Assembly: GCF_946227985.1 (NCBI RefSeq)
Contig: NZ_CAMKGL010000001.1
Span: 1,426,001-1,490,000, forward strand
DNA length: 64,000 bases
Reading direction: 5' to 3'
Source: Serratia quinivorans
GTDB taxonomy: Bacteria; Pseudomonadota; Gammaproteobacteria; Enterobacterales; Enterobacteriaceae
This document shows positions 1 to 8,518 of this stretch, piece after piece. The first letter of the stretch is position 1, and each line of letters begins with the position of its first letter. Under the pieces are notes generated by a model. The model ran no database searches, was not told the origin of the DNA, and saw nothing but the letters and a program-made list of their open reading frames with translations. The position numbers were made by a program, and so were the translations under genes.

Positions 1-82
1 TGCCCAGCCGCCGGGCCGCACCGGCAAAGGATCCTTCCGCCACCACGGTAGCGAAAACCGCCATTCGATTCAGTTTATCCAC
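1..82 (-). CDS. LysR-family transcriptional regulator, N-terminal fragment (runs off left edge)
   Basis: Reading the minus strand from a GTG at 80-82 gives VDKLNRMAVFATVVAEGSF followed by AGAARRLG, the first helices of a LysR-type winged helix-turn-helix. Only about 27 codons lie in the window, so the effector domain is not visible. It is divergent from the oxidoreductase gene at 206, an arrangement in which a LysR protein often controls its neighbour. The target and inducer are unknown. A start at the in-frame ATG six codons later is also possible. Confidence 0.7.
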   Translation of the reverse strand, partial: MDKLNRMAVFATVVAEGSFAGAARRLG

Positions 83-205
83 GATTATGAAGTTTTACTT
101 ACTCAAGAAAGCATGAATATGGCACTAATCAACCCTATTGTTAAGTACTACATTGTAGATACGCGCTCAGGTGAGTCTGAGCTGATAAACGACAGGAGCA
201 AACAG

Positions 206-847
206 ATGAAAGTAGCCATTATTGGAGCAACGGGTTTTGTTGGCCGCCGCGTGGTGGATGAAGCACTGACTCGCGGTTTGCAGGTCACGGCGATTGCACG
301 TCAGCAAAAAGACTTGCCCGACAACGCAAACCTGACCATCGCATTGGGCGACGTCGCCGACACCGAATGGCTGGCGAAACAGCTAGCCGGCCAGGACGCG
401 GTAATCAGCGCCTTTAACCCTGGTTGGGCGGAAGAAAATCTGTACGAGAAAACCACCAGGGGCTCACAACAGATCCTGGACGCGGTGAAAAAATCCGGCG
501 TCAAACGCCTGTTGGTGGTTGGCGGTGCCGGCAGCCTGGAAGTGGCTCCGGGCGTTGAACTGGTCGATACCCCGCAGTTCCCGGAAAACATCCGCCCGGG
601 TGCTCAGGCCGTGCGTGATTTACGCAACAAACTGCGCAATGACTCCCAACTCGACTGGACCTATTTGTCTCCAGCGGCACTGCTGGAACCCGGCAAGCGT
701 ACCGGTCAGTTCCGCCTGGGGACCACCAAACTGCTGATGAACGGCCAGGCACCGGCGGGTATCTCGGTGGAAGACCTGGCGGTAGCGATTATCGATGAGA
801 TCGAAAAACCGCAGTTTATCAAAGCGCAATTTACCGCCGCCTATTAA
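206..847 (+). CDS. NAD(P)-binding oxidoreductase, atypical SDR (YwnB/BLVRB-like)
   Basis: A 213-residue protein with the N-terminal dinucleotide-binding motif KVAIIGATGFVGRRV (GxxGxxG) at residues 2-16. A conserved VVGGAGSLEV segment lies near residue 110, as in the NAD(P)H-binding SDR_a5/NmrA-like group. The ATG at 206 is chosen because AGGAG sits eight bases upstream and the GxxGxxG motif begins at once; a longer reading from 113 has no ribosome site. The substrate cannot be deduced; flavin, biliverdin or quinone reductases are the nearest described relatives. It is divergent from a LysR gene that may regulate it, and it ends in a perfect 10-bp hairpin at 870-891. Confidence 0.8.
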   Translation: MKVAIIGATGFVGRRVVDEALTRGLQVTAIARQQKDLPDNANLTIALGDVADTEWLAKQLAGQDAVISAFNPGWAEENLYEKTTRGSQQILDAVKKSGVKRLLVVGGAGSLEVAPGVELVDTPQFPENIRPGAQAVRDLRNKLRNDSQLDWTYLSPAALLEPGKRTGQFRLGTTKLLMNGQAPAGISVEDLAVAIIDEIEKPQFIKAQFTAAY

Positions 848-869
848 TCATTCTTGCCTTCATCCCCCT

Positions 870-891
870 CGCCAGACCGCCCGGTCTGGCG
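870..891 (+). terminator. hairpin terminator after the oxidoreductase gene
   Basis: Perfect 10-bp stem CGCCAGACCG/CGGTCTGGCG with a 2-base loop, followed by only a short mixed pyrimidine run, so it may be a weak or Rho-assisted terminator. Confidence 0.5.
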
Positions 892-939
892 TCTCTCAAG
901 CTAAACCAAAAGTAAACGCCCACGTAACCATGACAAATC

Positions 940-959
940 TCTAAGGTTTTCTTAAGTTT
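940..959 (+). promoter_or_regulatory. PmrA (BasR) box upstream of eptA
   Basis: The sequence TCTAAGGTTTTCTTAAGTTT is an imperfect tandem repeat of the CTTAAGGTT half-site known for PmrA/BasR. It lies about 45 bp upstream of the eptA start. A plausible -10 (TAAATT, 967-972) follows. The match is by eye to the published consensus; PmrAB control of eptA is established in Salmonella and E. coli. Confidence 0.6.
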
Positions 960-1003
960 CATCCTGTAAATTTCAGCGCATTACTCAATATCAGGATTCA
1001 GAT

Positions 1004-2647
1004 TTGGCAATGTCGTTACGTCAACGCTTACAGTGCAACAGCCTGGGTTTTATCCTCACCAGCGCCTTATTCTTCACTCTGTTCCAGAATGCGTTATTCC
1101 TTCATAAGGCCTGGTCGTATATCACCTTCGATAACGTCCATAGCGTGATTTTCGCCGCTACTATGCCAGTGGTGATTTTCTGTGCGCTGAATATTATCTT
1201 CAGCGTGCTGACCGTGCCGTTTTTACGTAAGCCACTGATGATTTTCTTCCTGCTCGGCAGCGCGGCCGCCAACTACTTTATGTTCAGTTACGGCGTGGTG
1301 ATCGACGGCAATATGATGCAGAACGCCTTCGAAACCAATCCCCAGGAAGCAACGGCGTTGCTGACGCCACGCATGGGCCTGTGGCTGTTGCTGCTGGGTA
1401 TTCTACCGGCGGTATTGGTTTGCTTTATCGAAATCCGTAAAACTCGCCCGTGGTGGTACATGGTCGGGCTGCGTGCCGCTAACGTGATGCTCTCGGTAGT
1501 GGTGATCCTGATTATCGCCGCCCTGTTTTATAAAGATTACGCCTCGCTGATCCGTAATAACAAAAGCGTGGTGAAAATGCTGACGCCGTCGAACTTCGTT
1601 TCCGGCACCATCAAATTTACCCAGCAACGTTACTTCACCCGCAATTTGCCGCTGGTGAAAATCGGTGAAGATGCACGTAAAGGGCCAGCGATCACTGCAC
1701 AGCAAAAGAAAACTCTGGTGATCCTGGTGGTCGGGGAAACGGCGCGTGCCGAGAACTTCTCATTAGGCGGCTACGGGCGTGAAACCAACCCACGTCTGAA
1801 GCAGGACAACGTGGTGTATTTTAAAAACGCCAGTTCCTGCGGTACCGAAACGGCGATCTCCGTGCCTTGCATGTTCTCCAACATGCCACGCAAGGATTAT
1901 GACGCCACCCAGGCTACCCATCAGGAAGGCATGCTTGACGTACTGGCGCATGCCGGTGTCAATGTGTTGTGGCGTGAAAACGACGGCGGGTGCAAAGGCG
2001 CTTGCGATCGCGTGCCGCATATTGACATGACCAAGTTGAAACTGCCGCAGGATTGCGACGGTGACGTCTGTATGGATAACGTGCTGCTGTATAAACTGAA
2101 CGACTACATCAACAGCCTGAAAGACGACGGCGTGATAGTGTTGCACCAGATGGGCAGCCACGGGCCGGCCTATTACCGCCGCAGCACGCCAGAGTTCCAG
2201 ACGTTCTCGCCCACCTGCAACAGCAATCAAATCCAGGATTGCAGCCACGAGCAGTTGGTGAATACCTATGACAACTCACTGCTGTATACCGACGCCATGC
2301 TGGACGACACCATCAAACTGTTGCAACAGCACAGCGACAAGTTCAACACCGCGCTGGTATATCTCTCTGACCACGGTGAATCACTGGGCGAAAACGGCAT
2401 GTATCTGCACGGTACACCTTATGTGTTTGCCCCAAGCCAGCAGACCCATGTCCCCTTCCTGATGTGGGTGTCTGCGGACTATGAGCGCAATTTCAAGGTT
2501 GATCGTCAGTGCCTGAGTACCATGGCAGAAAAGGATGATATCTCGCAAGATAACCTGTTCCACACCATGCTCGGCATGCTGAACGTGCAAACCCGTGAAT
2601 ATCAACCGCAGCTCGATATTCTGCAGCGCTGCCGGGGAGCCGCCTAA
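1004..2647 (+). CDS. eptA: lipid A phosphoethanolamine transferase EptA
   Basis: A 547-residue inner-membrane enzyme that moves phosphoethanolamine from phosphatidylethanolamine to lipid A phosphates, lowering the negative charge and the binding of polymyxin and other cationic peptides. About five membrane helices fill residues 1-180. The periplasmic alkaline-phosphatase-fold domain carries VVGETARAENFSL, the catalytic threonine motif GTETAISVPCMF, HQMGSHGP and LSDHGESLGENG, which supply the zinc ligands. Paired cysteines in the catalytic domain fit the known disulfides. TTG at 1004 is preferred because AGGA lies seven bases upstream; the ATG at 1010 is the alternative. The length equals E. 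coli EptA. A PmrA-like box precedes it. Confidence 0.9.
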   Translation: MAMSLRQRLQCNSLGFILTSALFFTLFQNALFLHKAWSYITFDNVHSVIFAATMPVVIFCALNIIFSVLTVPFLRKPLMIFFLLGSAAANYFMFSYGVVIDGNMMQNAFETNPQEATALLTPRMGLWLLLLGILPAVLVCFIEIRKTRPWWYMVGLRAANVMLSVVVILIIAALFYKDYASLIRNNKSVVKMLTPSNFVSGTIKFTQQRYFTRNLPLVKIGEDARKGPAITAQQKKTLVILVVGETARAENFSLGGYGRETNPRLKQDNVVYFKNASSCGTETAISVPCMFSNMPRKDYDATQATHQEGMLDVLAHAGVNVLWRENDGGCKGACDRVPHIDMTKLKLPQDCDGDVCMDNVLLYKLNDYINSLKDDGVIVLHQMGSHGPAYYRRSTPEFQTFSPTCNSNQIQDCSHEQLVNTYDNSLLYTDAMLDDTIKLLQQHSDKFNTALVYLSDHGESLGENGMYLHGTPYVFAPSQQTHVPFLMWVSADYERNFKVDRQCLSTMAEKDDISQDNLFHTMLGMLNVQTREYQPQLDILQRCRGAA

Positions 2648-2692
2648 GGGCTTAACTTCCGCGCTTTATTCAGGCAAAGTATCACTCATCGT

Positions 2693-2719
2693 AACCGGCA
2701 TTTTTATGCCGGTTTTTTT
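2693..2719 (+). terminator. rho-independent terminator after eptA
   Basis: AACCGGCA/TGCCGGTT stem with a T-rich loop and a run of seven T. Confidence 0.85.
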
Positions 2720-2732
2720 ATTGTTATTGACC

Positions 2733-2748
2733 TAGACCAATCGGTCTA
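2733..2748 (+). promoter_or_regulatory. NemR operator in the nemR promoter
   Basis: Perfect palindrome TAGACC-AATC-GGTCTA just before nemR, the same design as the described E. coli NemR operator. A half-site, CGGTCTA within CGACCGGTCTATTA, recurs just upstream of nemA near 3431-3444. Confidence 0.7.
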
Positions 2749-2765
2749 TTATGCTGACCCCCATT

Positions 2766-3371
2766 ATGACTAAACATGCGCACTGCCCTACAGATACCCG
2801 TGAACATTTGCTCGCTACCGGCGAGACCCTCAGCCTGCGCCTCGGTTTTACCGGCATGGGACTGAGCGAGCTGCTGAGCACGGCGGGCGTGCCAAAAGGC
2901 TCGTTCTACCACTACTTCCGATCGAAGGAAGTGTTTGGCGAAGCGATGCTGCAGCGTTATTTCGAACACTATGATGCGGCAATGCAGCAGCTGTTTGCCG
3001 ACGATAAAGGCGATGCACGCCACCAATTGTTAAGCTATTACGCTCAGGCGATCAGCTACCACTGCCGCAGCGAATGCCATAACGCCTGCCTGGCGGTGAA
3101 ATTGTCTGCCGAGGTGAGCGACCTGTCAGAGCCTATGCGTCATGCGCTGGAAACCGGCAGTGCCCGGGTGATTGGTCACCTGCAGGATGCGATTGAACGC
3201 GGGATCCGCGAAGGTTCATTGTCGCTGGCCATGAGCCCGGCGGCCACGGCGGAAACGCTGTATTCCCTGTGGCTTGGCGCTTCTTTGCGCGCCAAAATCC
3301 GCCACTCGGTCGCCCCGCTGACCAGCGCACTGGAAAGTATTGAACTGTTGTTGCGTCCGGCGCAGCGCTAA
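2766..3371 (+). CDS. nemR: TetR-family electrophile/hypochlorite-sensing repressor NemR
   Basis: A 201-residue TetR repressor. The N-terminal HTH (THREHLLATG-type start through GSFYHYFRSKEVFGEAM) is nearly identical in pattern to E. coli NemR. It represses nemRA and is released when reactive cysteines are oxidised or alkylated; the segment HNACLAVKLSAEV keeps the cysteine equivalent to the critical Cys106. ATG at 2766 is chosen by homology and because it opens on the TKH...DTREHLLATGE segment; ATG at 2751 would add five residues without a ribosome site. The gene sits between its palindromic operator and nemA, which it should control. Confidence 0.85.
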   Translation: MTKHAHCPTDTREHLLATGETLSLRLGFTGMGLSELLSTAGVPKGSFYHYFRSKEVFGEAMLQRYFEHYDAAMQQLFADDKGDARHQLLSYYAQAISYHCRSECHNACLAVKLSAEVSDLSEPMRHALETGSARVIGHLQDAIERGIREGSLSLAMSPAATAETLYSLWLGASLRAKIRHSVAPLTSALESIELLLRPAQR

Positions 3372-3397
3372 AAAAATGCCCTGATTTATCATGAATT

Positions 3398-3415
3398 ACC
3401 GCCTTAGGCGGTTTT
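3398..3415 (+). terminator. weak terminator between nemR and nemA
   Basis: ACCGCC-TTA-GGCGGT stem followed by TTT. It may reduce but not abolish readthrough into nemA. Confidence 0.45.
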
Positions 3416-3458
3416 ACATTCGTTACTAGTCGACCGGTCTATTAATATAGGATGCACT

Positions 3459-4556
3459 ATGAAGATTGAAAAGTTGTTCTCCCCGCTGAAGGTTGGCGCT
3501 GTAACCCTGCCGAACCGCGTGTTTATGGCCCCGCTGACGCGCCTGCGCAGCATTGAGCCTGGTGATATCCCGACGCCGCTGATGGGGGAATATTATGCCC
3601 AACGCGCCAGCGCGGGTCTGATTGTCACCGAAGCCACCCAGATTTCTTTCCAGGCGAAAGGCTATGCCGGCGCGCCGGGGCTGCATACCCCAGAGCAGAT
3701 CGCCGCGTGGAAAAAGATCACCCAGGCGGTGCATGACAAAAACGGCCATATCGCCGTTCAGCTGTGGCACGTGGGCCGTATTTCCCATAACAGCCTGCAG
3801 CCAGGCCAACAGGCTCCGGTCGCCCCTTCTGCGATCAATGCCGACACCCGCACTACCGTGCGTGACGAAACCGGTGCCTGGGTGCGAGTACCTACCTCTA
3901 CCCCACGCGCCCTGGAAACTGAAGAGATCCCGGGCATCATTAACGATTTCCGCCAGGCGACTGCCAATGCACGTGAGGCCGGTTTCGACTTTATCGAACT
4001 GCATGCGGCGCACGGCTATCTGCTGCACCAGTTTATGGCTCCGGCATCTAACCAGCGTACCGATCAGTATGGCGGCAGCATCGAAAACCGCACGCGCCTG
4101 ACACTGGAAGTGGTTGACGCCAGCATCGCTGAATGGGGTTCAGAGCACATTGGTATCCGTATTTCACCGTTGGGTCCGTTCAACGGCCTGGACAACGGTG
4201 AAGATCAGGAAGATGCAGCCCTGTATCTGGTGGAAGAGCTGAACAAGCGTAACATCGCTTATCTGCACATTTCCGAGCCTGACTGGGCGGGTGGCAAGCC
4301 TTATTCCGACGCCTTCCGTGACTCGGTACGCGCCCACTTTAAAGGGGTGATTGTCGGGGCCGGCGCCTATACCGCCGAGAAAGCAGAAGAGCTGATCAAT
4401 AAAGGCTTTATCGATGCCGTGGCCTTTGGCCGTAGCTATATCGCCAACCCGGACCTGGTTGAGCGCTTCAAACTGAGCGCGGAACTGAACGAACCTAAAC
4501 CGGAAACTTTCTACGGTGGTGGTGCTGAAGGCTACACCGACTACCCGACACTGTAA
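3459..4556 (+). CDS. nemA: N-ethylmaleimide reductase NemA (Old Yellow Enzyme family)
   Basis: A 365-residue FMN-dependent flavoprotein, the same length as E. coli NemA. It uses NADPH to reduce activated alkenes, quinones, nitro compounds and toxic electrophiles such as methylglyoxal. A TIM barrel is indicated by PLTRLRS, the substrate-binding pair in [19 protein letters not shown], the family signature [13 protein letters not shown], and the C-terminal FMN phosphate site [14 protein letters not shown]...[22 protein letters not shown] precedes the ATG. It follows nemR on the same strand and is expected to be induced with it. A convergent terminator separates it from idi. Confidence 0.93.
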   Translation: MKIEKLFSPLKVGAVTLPNRVFMAPLTRLRSIEPGDIPTPLMGEYYAQRASAGLIVTEATQISFQAKGYAGAPGLHTPEQIAAWKKITQAVHDKNGHIAVQLWHVGRISHNSLQPGQQAPVAPSAINADTRTTVRDETGAWVRVPTSTPRALETEEIPGIINDFRQATANAREAGFDFIELHAAHGYLLHQFMAPASNQRTDQYGGSIENRTRLTLEVVDASIAEWGSEHIGIRISPLGPFNGLDNGEDQEDAALYLVEELNKRNIAYLHISEPDWAGGKPYSDAFRDSVRAHFKGVIVGAGAYTAEKAEELINKGFIDAVAFGRSYIANPDLVERFKLSAELNEPKPETFYGGGAEGYTDYPTL

Positions 4557-4565
4557 GTAAAACAG

Positions 4566-4602
4566 AAAAGCCCGCCGGCATTGACCTACCGGCGGGCTTT
4601 TT
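4566..4602. terminator. bidirectional terminator between nemA and idi
   Basis: AAGCCCGCCGG/CCGGCGGGCTT stem flanked by an A run on the left and a T run on the right, serving both convergent genes. Confidence 0.85.
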
Positions 4603-4626
4603 GCCCTTTAAGGGGAAATCTGTCAG

Positions 4627-5166
4627 TTAACTCGCAGCCAACCTCGCCCAACGTTCCATTTCATTGGTTCCAAGATCCTTCATTATTGTAAGAAACCAAA
4701 CGGTAAACTTTTCAGGATTGCGCGTTGTTTCATCCGTTAATTGCTGAATATCAGTCCACGACCAGCTATGGGCCTCTTCAGGTGCCCCCTGCGGCTTGCC
4801 GTCAAATAAACCGACGTAGATATGATCGAATTCGTGCTCAATTAAATCGCCGGGTACCGCAGCCTGATAGGTAAAGCTGGAAACTTGTTGTAGCTCAGTG
4901 CTGAACCCCATCTCTTCCTGCAGGCGGCGCTGAGCCGCGGCCAGCGTTGGCTCACCCCAGCGCGGGTGGCCACAGCAACTGTTGGTCCATAGCCCGGCCG
5001 AGTGATACTTACTGAATGCCCGCTGTTGCAACAGCAGGCGGCCCTGGCTATCAAAGATAAAAATTGAAAATGCCCGGTGCAGTAACCCCTGTTGGTGTAC
5101 CCGCGTTTTGCTTTGGGAGCCAATCGGATTATCATCAGCATCAACCAGAATTAGCATTTCATCCAT
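4627..5166 (-). CDS. idi: isopentenyl-diphosphate delta-isomerase, type I
   Basis: A 179-residue Nudix-fold enzyme (E. coli Idi has 182) that interconverts isopentenyl and dimethylallyl diphosphate for isoprenoid synthesis. The catalytic cysteine is in TNSCCGHPRWGE, the Nudix-like helix is LAAAQRRLQEEMGF, and the acidic metal/catalytic motif is IEHEFDHIYVG; the C-terminal FTVWFLT also fits the family. It is a non-essential accelerator in bacteria using the MEP pathway. It stands alone on the minus strand, divergent from gloA, and shares the nemA terminator. Confidence 0.92.
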   Translation of the reverse strand: MDEMLILVDADDNPIGSQSKTRVHQQGLLHRAFSIFIFDSQGRLLLQQRAFSKYHSAGLWTNSCCGHPRWGEPTLAAAQRRLQEEMGFSTELQQVSSFTYQAAVPGDLIEHEFDHIYVGLFDGKPQGAPEEAHSWSWTDIQQLTDETTRNPEKFTVWFLTIMKDLGTNEMERWARLAAS

Positions 5167-5504
5167 TAAGTGGCTCCCTCGGCAAACGCGATGTTGCTGT
5201 TATGAAAATATAAACCGTCATTATTAATCCGATCCAAATTTATAAATTAGCCCCGTCCAATCCGGGCCCTACACCATTATCGTGACGCGCTGTTCCTTGC
5301 AGCGGTTATAGTACCTATTTCCATGTTATGCACGGCGACAAAGTGTGCGGTTGTGTTACCCTGCCTAACTACCGAGTGACAACGTCACTGATGTCGTAGT
5401 GCTCCCTGCCATGGCATACATTGAAATCCCTTATGCGGCAACGCTATACTGGATTCGCTTCAATCCATCCGCCATTGGCAACGGCACATCCAATCAGAGG
5501 AATT
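5167..5504. other. idi-gloA divergent promoter region
   Basis: Gene-free stretch of 338 bases. On the plus strand, TTGAAA (5421-5426) and TATACT (5445-5450), 18 bases apart, form a plausible sigma-70 promoter for gloA, giving a leader of about 45 bases. No clear idi promoter or operator was recognised. Confidence 0.5.
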
Positions 5505-5912
5505 ATGCGCTTACTCCATACCATGATCCGCGTCGGTGACCTGCAACGCGCCATCGACTTCTATACCAAGGTATTAGGCATGCGCTTGCTGCGTACCAGC
5601 GAGAACCCGGAATACAAGTACTCACTGGCGTTTGTAGGCTATACCGATGAAAGCGAAGGTGCGGTGATTGAACTGACCTATAACTGGGGCACCGACAGCT
5701 ACGAAATGGGCACCGCATTCGGCCACCTGGCACTGGGTGTGGACGATGTCGCCGCAACCTGTGACAGCATTCGTAATGCCGGCGGCAAAGTCACCCGCGA
5801 AGCCGGCCCGGTCAAGGGCGGCACCACGGTTATTGCCTTTGTTGAGGATCCGGACGGTTATAAAATCGAACTGATCGAGAACAAACATGCCGGCCATGGC
5901 CTCGGCCACTGA
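5505..5912 (+). CDS. gloA: lactoylglutathione lyase (glyoxalase I)
   Basis: A 135-residue VOC-superfamily metalloenzyme that isomerises the methylglyoxal-glutathione hemithioacetal to S-lactoylglutathione. Metal ligands expected for the nickel-type bacterial enzyme are present: His5 in [12 protein letters not shown], Glu in [10 protein letters not shown], His in FGHLALGV, and Glu in GYKIELIE. The start at 5505 follows AGAGGAATT and reproduces the E. coli N-terminus and length. The longer open reading from 5421 begins inside the promoter and is rejected. rnt follows on the same strand behind a terminator-like hairpin. Confidence 0.94.
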   Translation: MRLLHTMIRVGDLQRAIDFYTKVLGMRLLRTSENPEYKYSLAFVGYTDESEGAVIELTYNWGTDSYEMGTAFGHLALGVDDVAATCDSIRNAGGKVTREAGPVKGGTTVIAFVEDPDGYKIELIENKHAGHGLGH

Positions 5913-5921
5913 GGTCAACCA

Positions 5922-5949
5922 GGGGCGCTTTCTGCGCCCTTATTTTTTT
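5922..5949 (+). terminator. terminator between gloA and rnt
   Basis: GGGCGC/GCGCCC stem followed by TTATTTTTTTC. Confidence 0.7.
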
Positions 5950-6024
5950 CCGCGTGATAACCGCCTGCAACCGGGCGCAAAATTTGCCATAATGCGCGCT
6001 GCATTCGATGAAGATAAGAAACTG

Positions 6025-6672
6025 ATGGCCGAAAAAAGTGATCTTAACGCCCTGAGTGGCCGTTTTCGTGGGTTTTACCCCGTAGTGATAGATATAGAAA
6101 CTGCCGGATTTAATGCCAAAACTGACGCGCTGCTGGAGATTGCCGCCGTTACGTTAAAAATGGATGAAGACGGCTGGTTGCAGCAGGACGAAACCCTGCA
6201 CTTTCACGTGGAGCCTTTTGAAGGCGCCAACCTGCAACCCGAAGCGCTGGCTTTTAACGGCATAGATCCGAGTAATCCCCTGCGCGGTGCGGTCAGTGAA
6301 TACGATGCACTGCACGCTATTTTTAAAGCGGTGCGCAAGGGCATTAAGGATCGCGGTTGTAACCGGGCGATAATTGTGGCGCATAACGCCAATTTTGATC
6401 ACAGCTTCCTGATGGCGGCCGCCGAGCGCGCCAGCCTGAAACGCAATCCTTTCCATCCTTTCGCCACCTTTGACACCGCGGCGTTAAGCGGACTGGTGTT
6501 GGGACAAACGGTACTGGCCAAAGCCTGCATTGCCGCCGATATTCCCTTCGATAGTGCCCAGGCCCATTCAGCGCTGTATGACACCGAGCAAACCGCTCAG
6601 CTGTTCTGCGAGCTGGTTAACCGCTGGAAACGCCTTGGCGGTTGGCCGCTGGCGGTCACGAATACCGACTAA
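6025..6672 (+). CDS. rnt: ribonuclease T
   Basis: A 215-residue DEDDh 3'-5' exoribonuclease, the same length as E. coli RNase T. It trims the CCA-proximal end of tRNA and matures 5S and 23S rRNA 3' ends. The first acidic pair is in [12 protein letters not shown], the next Asp in [11 protein letters not shown], and the catalytic His/Asp in [17 protein letters not shown] start at 6025 matches the family N-terminus; a longer reading beginning inside gloA is not supported. The gene converges on grxD, with a terminator between them. Confidence 0.94.
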   Translation: MAEKSDLNALSGRFRGFYPVVIDIETAGFNAKTDALLEIAAVTLKMDEDGWLQQDETLHFHVEPFEGANLQPEALAFNGIDPSNPLRGAVSEYDALHAIFKAVRKGIKDRGCNRAIIVAHNANFDHSFLMAAAERASLKRNPFHPFATFDTAALSGLVLGQTVLAKACIAADIPFDSAQAHSALYDTEQTAQLFCELVNRWKRLGGWPLAVTNTD

Positions 6673-6674
6673 GA

Positions 6675-6715
6675 CAAAAAATCGGGCGGCCCAGTATTAG
6701 CTGGCACCGCCCGAT
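6675..6715 (-). terminator. terminator of grxD (rnt/grxD convergence)
   Basis: A 9-bp stem, ATCGGGCGG/CCGCCCGAT, with inner CCAG/CTGG pairs; on the minus strand it ends in a run of six T. Confidence 0.8.
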
Positions 6716-6741
6716 GACTTACAACAATAAAACCGAGCCGA

Positions 6742-7089
6742 TTATGGCTGCTGGTCTTCCTGCTGTTTGTACTTCTCTGCCGTTTCTTTGATCAGCTGCT
6801 GCAATTCGCCGCGCTGATACATTTCCATGATGATATCACAGCCGCCGACCAGCTCACCGTCAACCCACAGCTGTGGGAAGGTCGGCCAGTTGGCGTATTT
6901 CGGCAACTCGGAACGGATGTCCGGGTTCTGCAGAATATCAACGTAAGCAAAGCGTTCGCCACAGGCAGACAGTGCCTGCACGGCTTGCGCCGAGAAACCG
7001 CAGTTTGGCAATTTCGGTGAACCTTTCATGTACAGCAGAATTGGGTTCTCAGTGATCTGGTGCTGAATTTTTTCAATCGTCGTCGTCAT
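6742..7089 (-). CDS. grxD: monothiol glutaredoxin GrxD (Grx4)
   Basis: A 115-residue monothiol glutaredoxin with the CGFS active site (Cys30 in KLPNCGFSAQAV), the glutathione-binding TFPQLWVDGELVGGCDI and a C-terminal helix. Members carry [2Fe-2S] clusters bridged with BolA-type partners and deliver them to client proteins, which ties this gene functionally to the suf system further right. It has the same length as the E. coli protein and is a single gene convergent with rnt. Confidence 0.94.
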   Translation of the reverse strand: MTTTIEKIQHQITENPILLYMKGSPKLPNCGFSAQAVQALSACGERFAYVDILQNPDIRSELPKYANWPTFPQLWVDGELVGGCDIIMEMYQRGELQQLIKETAEKYKQQEDQQP

Positions 7090-7503
7090 TATATTGCTTC
7101 CTCAAGCCAAATTTCATGGCTACAACATGCATCACACTGGCTATTGTAGCGGCTGGAACAGTTGCAAGAAAACGCCATCTTTTGCAAGGGCATTCCCCCG
7201 TTGTCAGTCGCGTCTCACCGGCAGGGCCTTTCCGGTCAAAACATATGCGCAGAATAACATTTTTAATCCGGCCATTTCACTAATATATTTCTTGTCAAAA
7301 AACGCCACTTAATAAGTTTCCTGGCGGTCTCTGTTGGTTTTTTATACATCAACAGTTTGATTTTTCGGCAAAAAAAATGCTATTAACGTTTTCTCACAAT
7401 ATGGATTATCATTTATGAGTTCTTCGCTGTTTTATATGGCGAAATTCGGGAATACTGTCACTCATTCGATATCTGTTCCGGGGCCAAGGTTGGTAACGTC
7501 GAC
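7090..7503. other. grxD-mepH divergent intergenic region
   Basis: About 410 gene-free bases, AT-rich in the right half. It must carry the divergent promoters of grxD and mepH, but no confident -35/-10 pair, operator or RNA was recognised. Short readings inside it have no ribosome sites or family features. Confidence 0.4.
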
Positions 7504-8325
7504 ATGCGTTTAATTCTTACGCTTTTTGTGCTGTTGTTTACACAGCTATTCTTTAATCTGGCGCACGCAGCGCCACAGGCACGTGTTGCCGCTGAGCAGC
7601 GCAAGAGCCACGTAAACGAAGCCCGGCCGGATGACCGCAAGAAAAAGAAAGCGGTTAAGGCCAGCAGCAAAAAAGTGAAAGTCACCACTCCGCAGAAAAC
7701 AGCCAAGGTCTCCAAAGCCAAAACAGAAAAAACCGCTAAAAAGATCGTCAGCGCAAAATCGAAAAACAAAACGCATAAAATAGCCAAAATTAAAGTGACC
7801 CCGCCGAAGAAGGGCTATAAAAAAGGCTATGGGCGCCATCGCGAAAGCGGTATGGCAACCGCCAAATTGGTGGGTGATGAAAAGCCACTGAAGCTCAGCC
7901 CGGCGCACAAAAAACGCTACCAGCATGCCAAGCAAACCGCGATGGCCAAGCTGATGGACCAAATGGGCAAACCTTATCGCTGGGGTGGCACCTCGCCAAG
8001 AACCGGCTTTGACTGCAGCGGTCTTATTTATTACGCCTATAAAGACATCGTTAAAATTAAAATGCCGCGTACTGCCAACGAGATGTACCACCTGCGTGAC
8101 GCAGCGCCGATCAAGAAAAGTGAACTGGAAAGCGGCGACCTGGTGTTCTTCCGCATTAACAACCGCGGCGTGGCAGACCATGTGGGGGTTTATTTGGGTA
8201 ACGGTAAATTCATTCAGTCACCGCGTACCGGCGAAGAAATCCGCATCAGCCAACTCGACAATGACTACTGGCAAAACCACTACATCGGCGCACGCCGGGT
8301 AGTTACGCCAAAAACCATTCGATAA
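7504..8325 (+). CDS. mepH: NlpC/P60 murein DD-endopeptidase MepH
   Basis: A 273-residue secreted peptidase that cuts D-Ala-mDAP cross-links to allow cell-wall growth. Residues 1-23 form a signal peptide ending AHA. Residues 30-135 are a long Lys/Ala-rich basic linker of low complexity. The NlpC/P60 domain occupies roughly 145-273, with catalytic Cys171 in GFDCSGLIYY and His226 in DHVGVYLG. The third polar residue falls in FIQSP, so a glutamine stands where MepS has histidine. Length is close to E. coli MepH. No strong ribosome site is visible before the ATG. Confidence 0.88.
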   Translation: MRLILTLFVLLFTQLFFNLAHAAPQARVAAEQRKSHVNEARPDDRKKKKAVKASSKKVKVTTPQKTAKVSKAKTEKTAKKIVSAKSKNKTHKIAKIKVTPPKKGYKKGYGRHRESGMATAKLVGDEKPLKLSPAHKKRYQHAKQTAMAKLMDQMGKPYRWGGTSPRTGFDCSGLIYYAYKDIVKIKMPRTANEMYHLRDAAPIKKSELESGDLVFFRINNRGVADHVGVYLGNGKFIQSPRTGEEIRISQLDNDYWQNHYIGARRVVTPKTIR

Positions 8326-8333
8326 TCTTCTTT

Positions 8334-8354
8334 GCGGCTGGCGCTGCCAGCCGC
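8334..8354 (+). terminator. hairpin after mepH
   Basis: Perfect 9-bp stem GCGGCTGGC/GCCAGCCGC with a GCT loop, but no T run. Confidence 0.55.
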
Positions 8355-8518
8355 TCTCCCCTGATAGTTCCCGCATCCCTCATTGTTGTACTCAATCCCT
8401 TGCCCGTTCCCCCTGTATTTCATCGCGAAAATTGTTAAGCTAAATACCCACAATAAAAACAGGTCAACCTATCGCCCATGATTACGTCGGTGGACTGGCA
8501 CTGTACAAGGAGAAAGCA

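Noticed and set aside
7094..7312. 72-codon reading between grxD and mepH
   Set aside because: Promoter-region sequence with no ribosome site and no conserved pattern.
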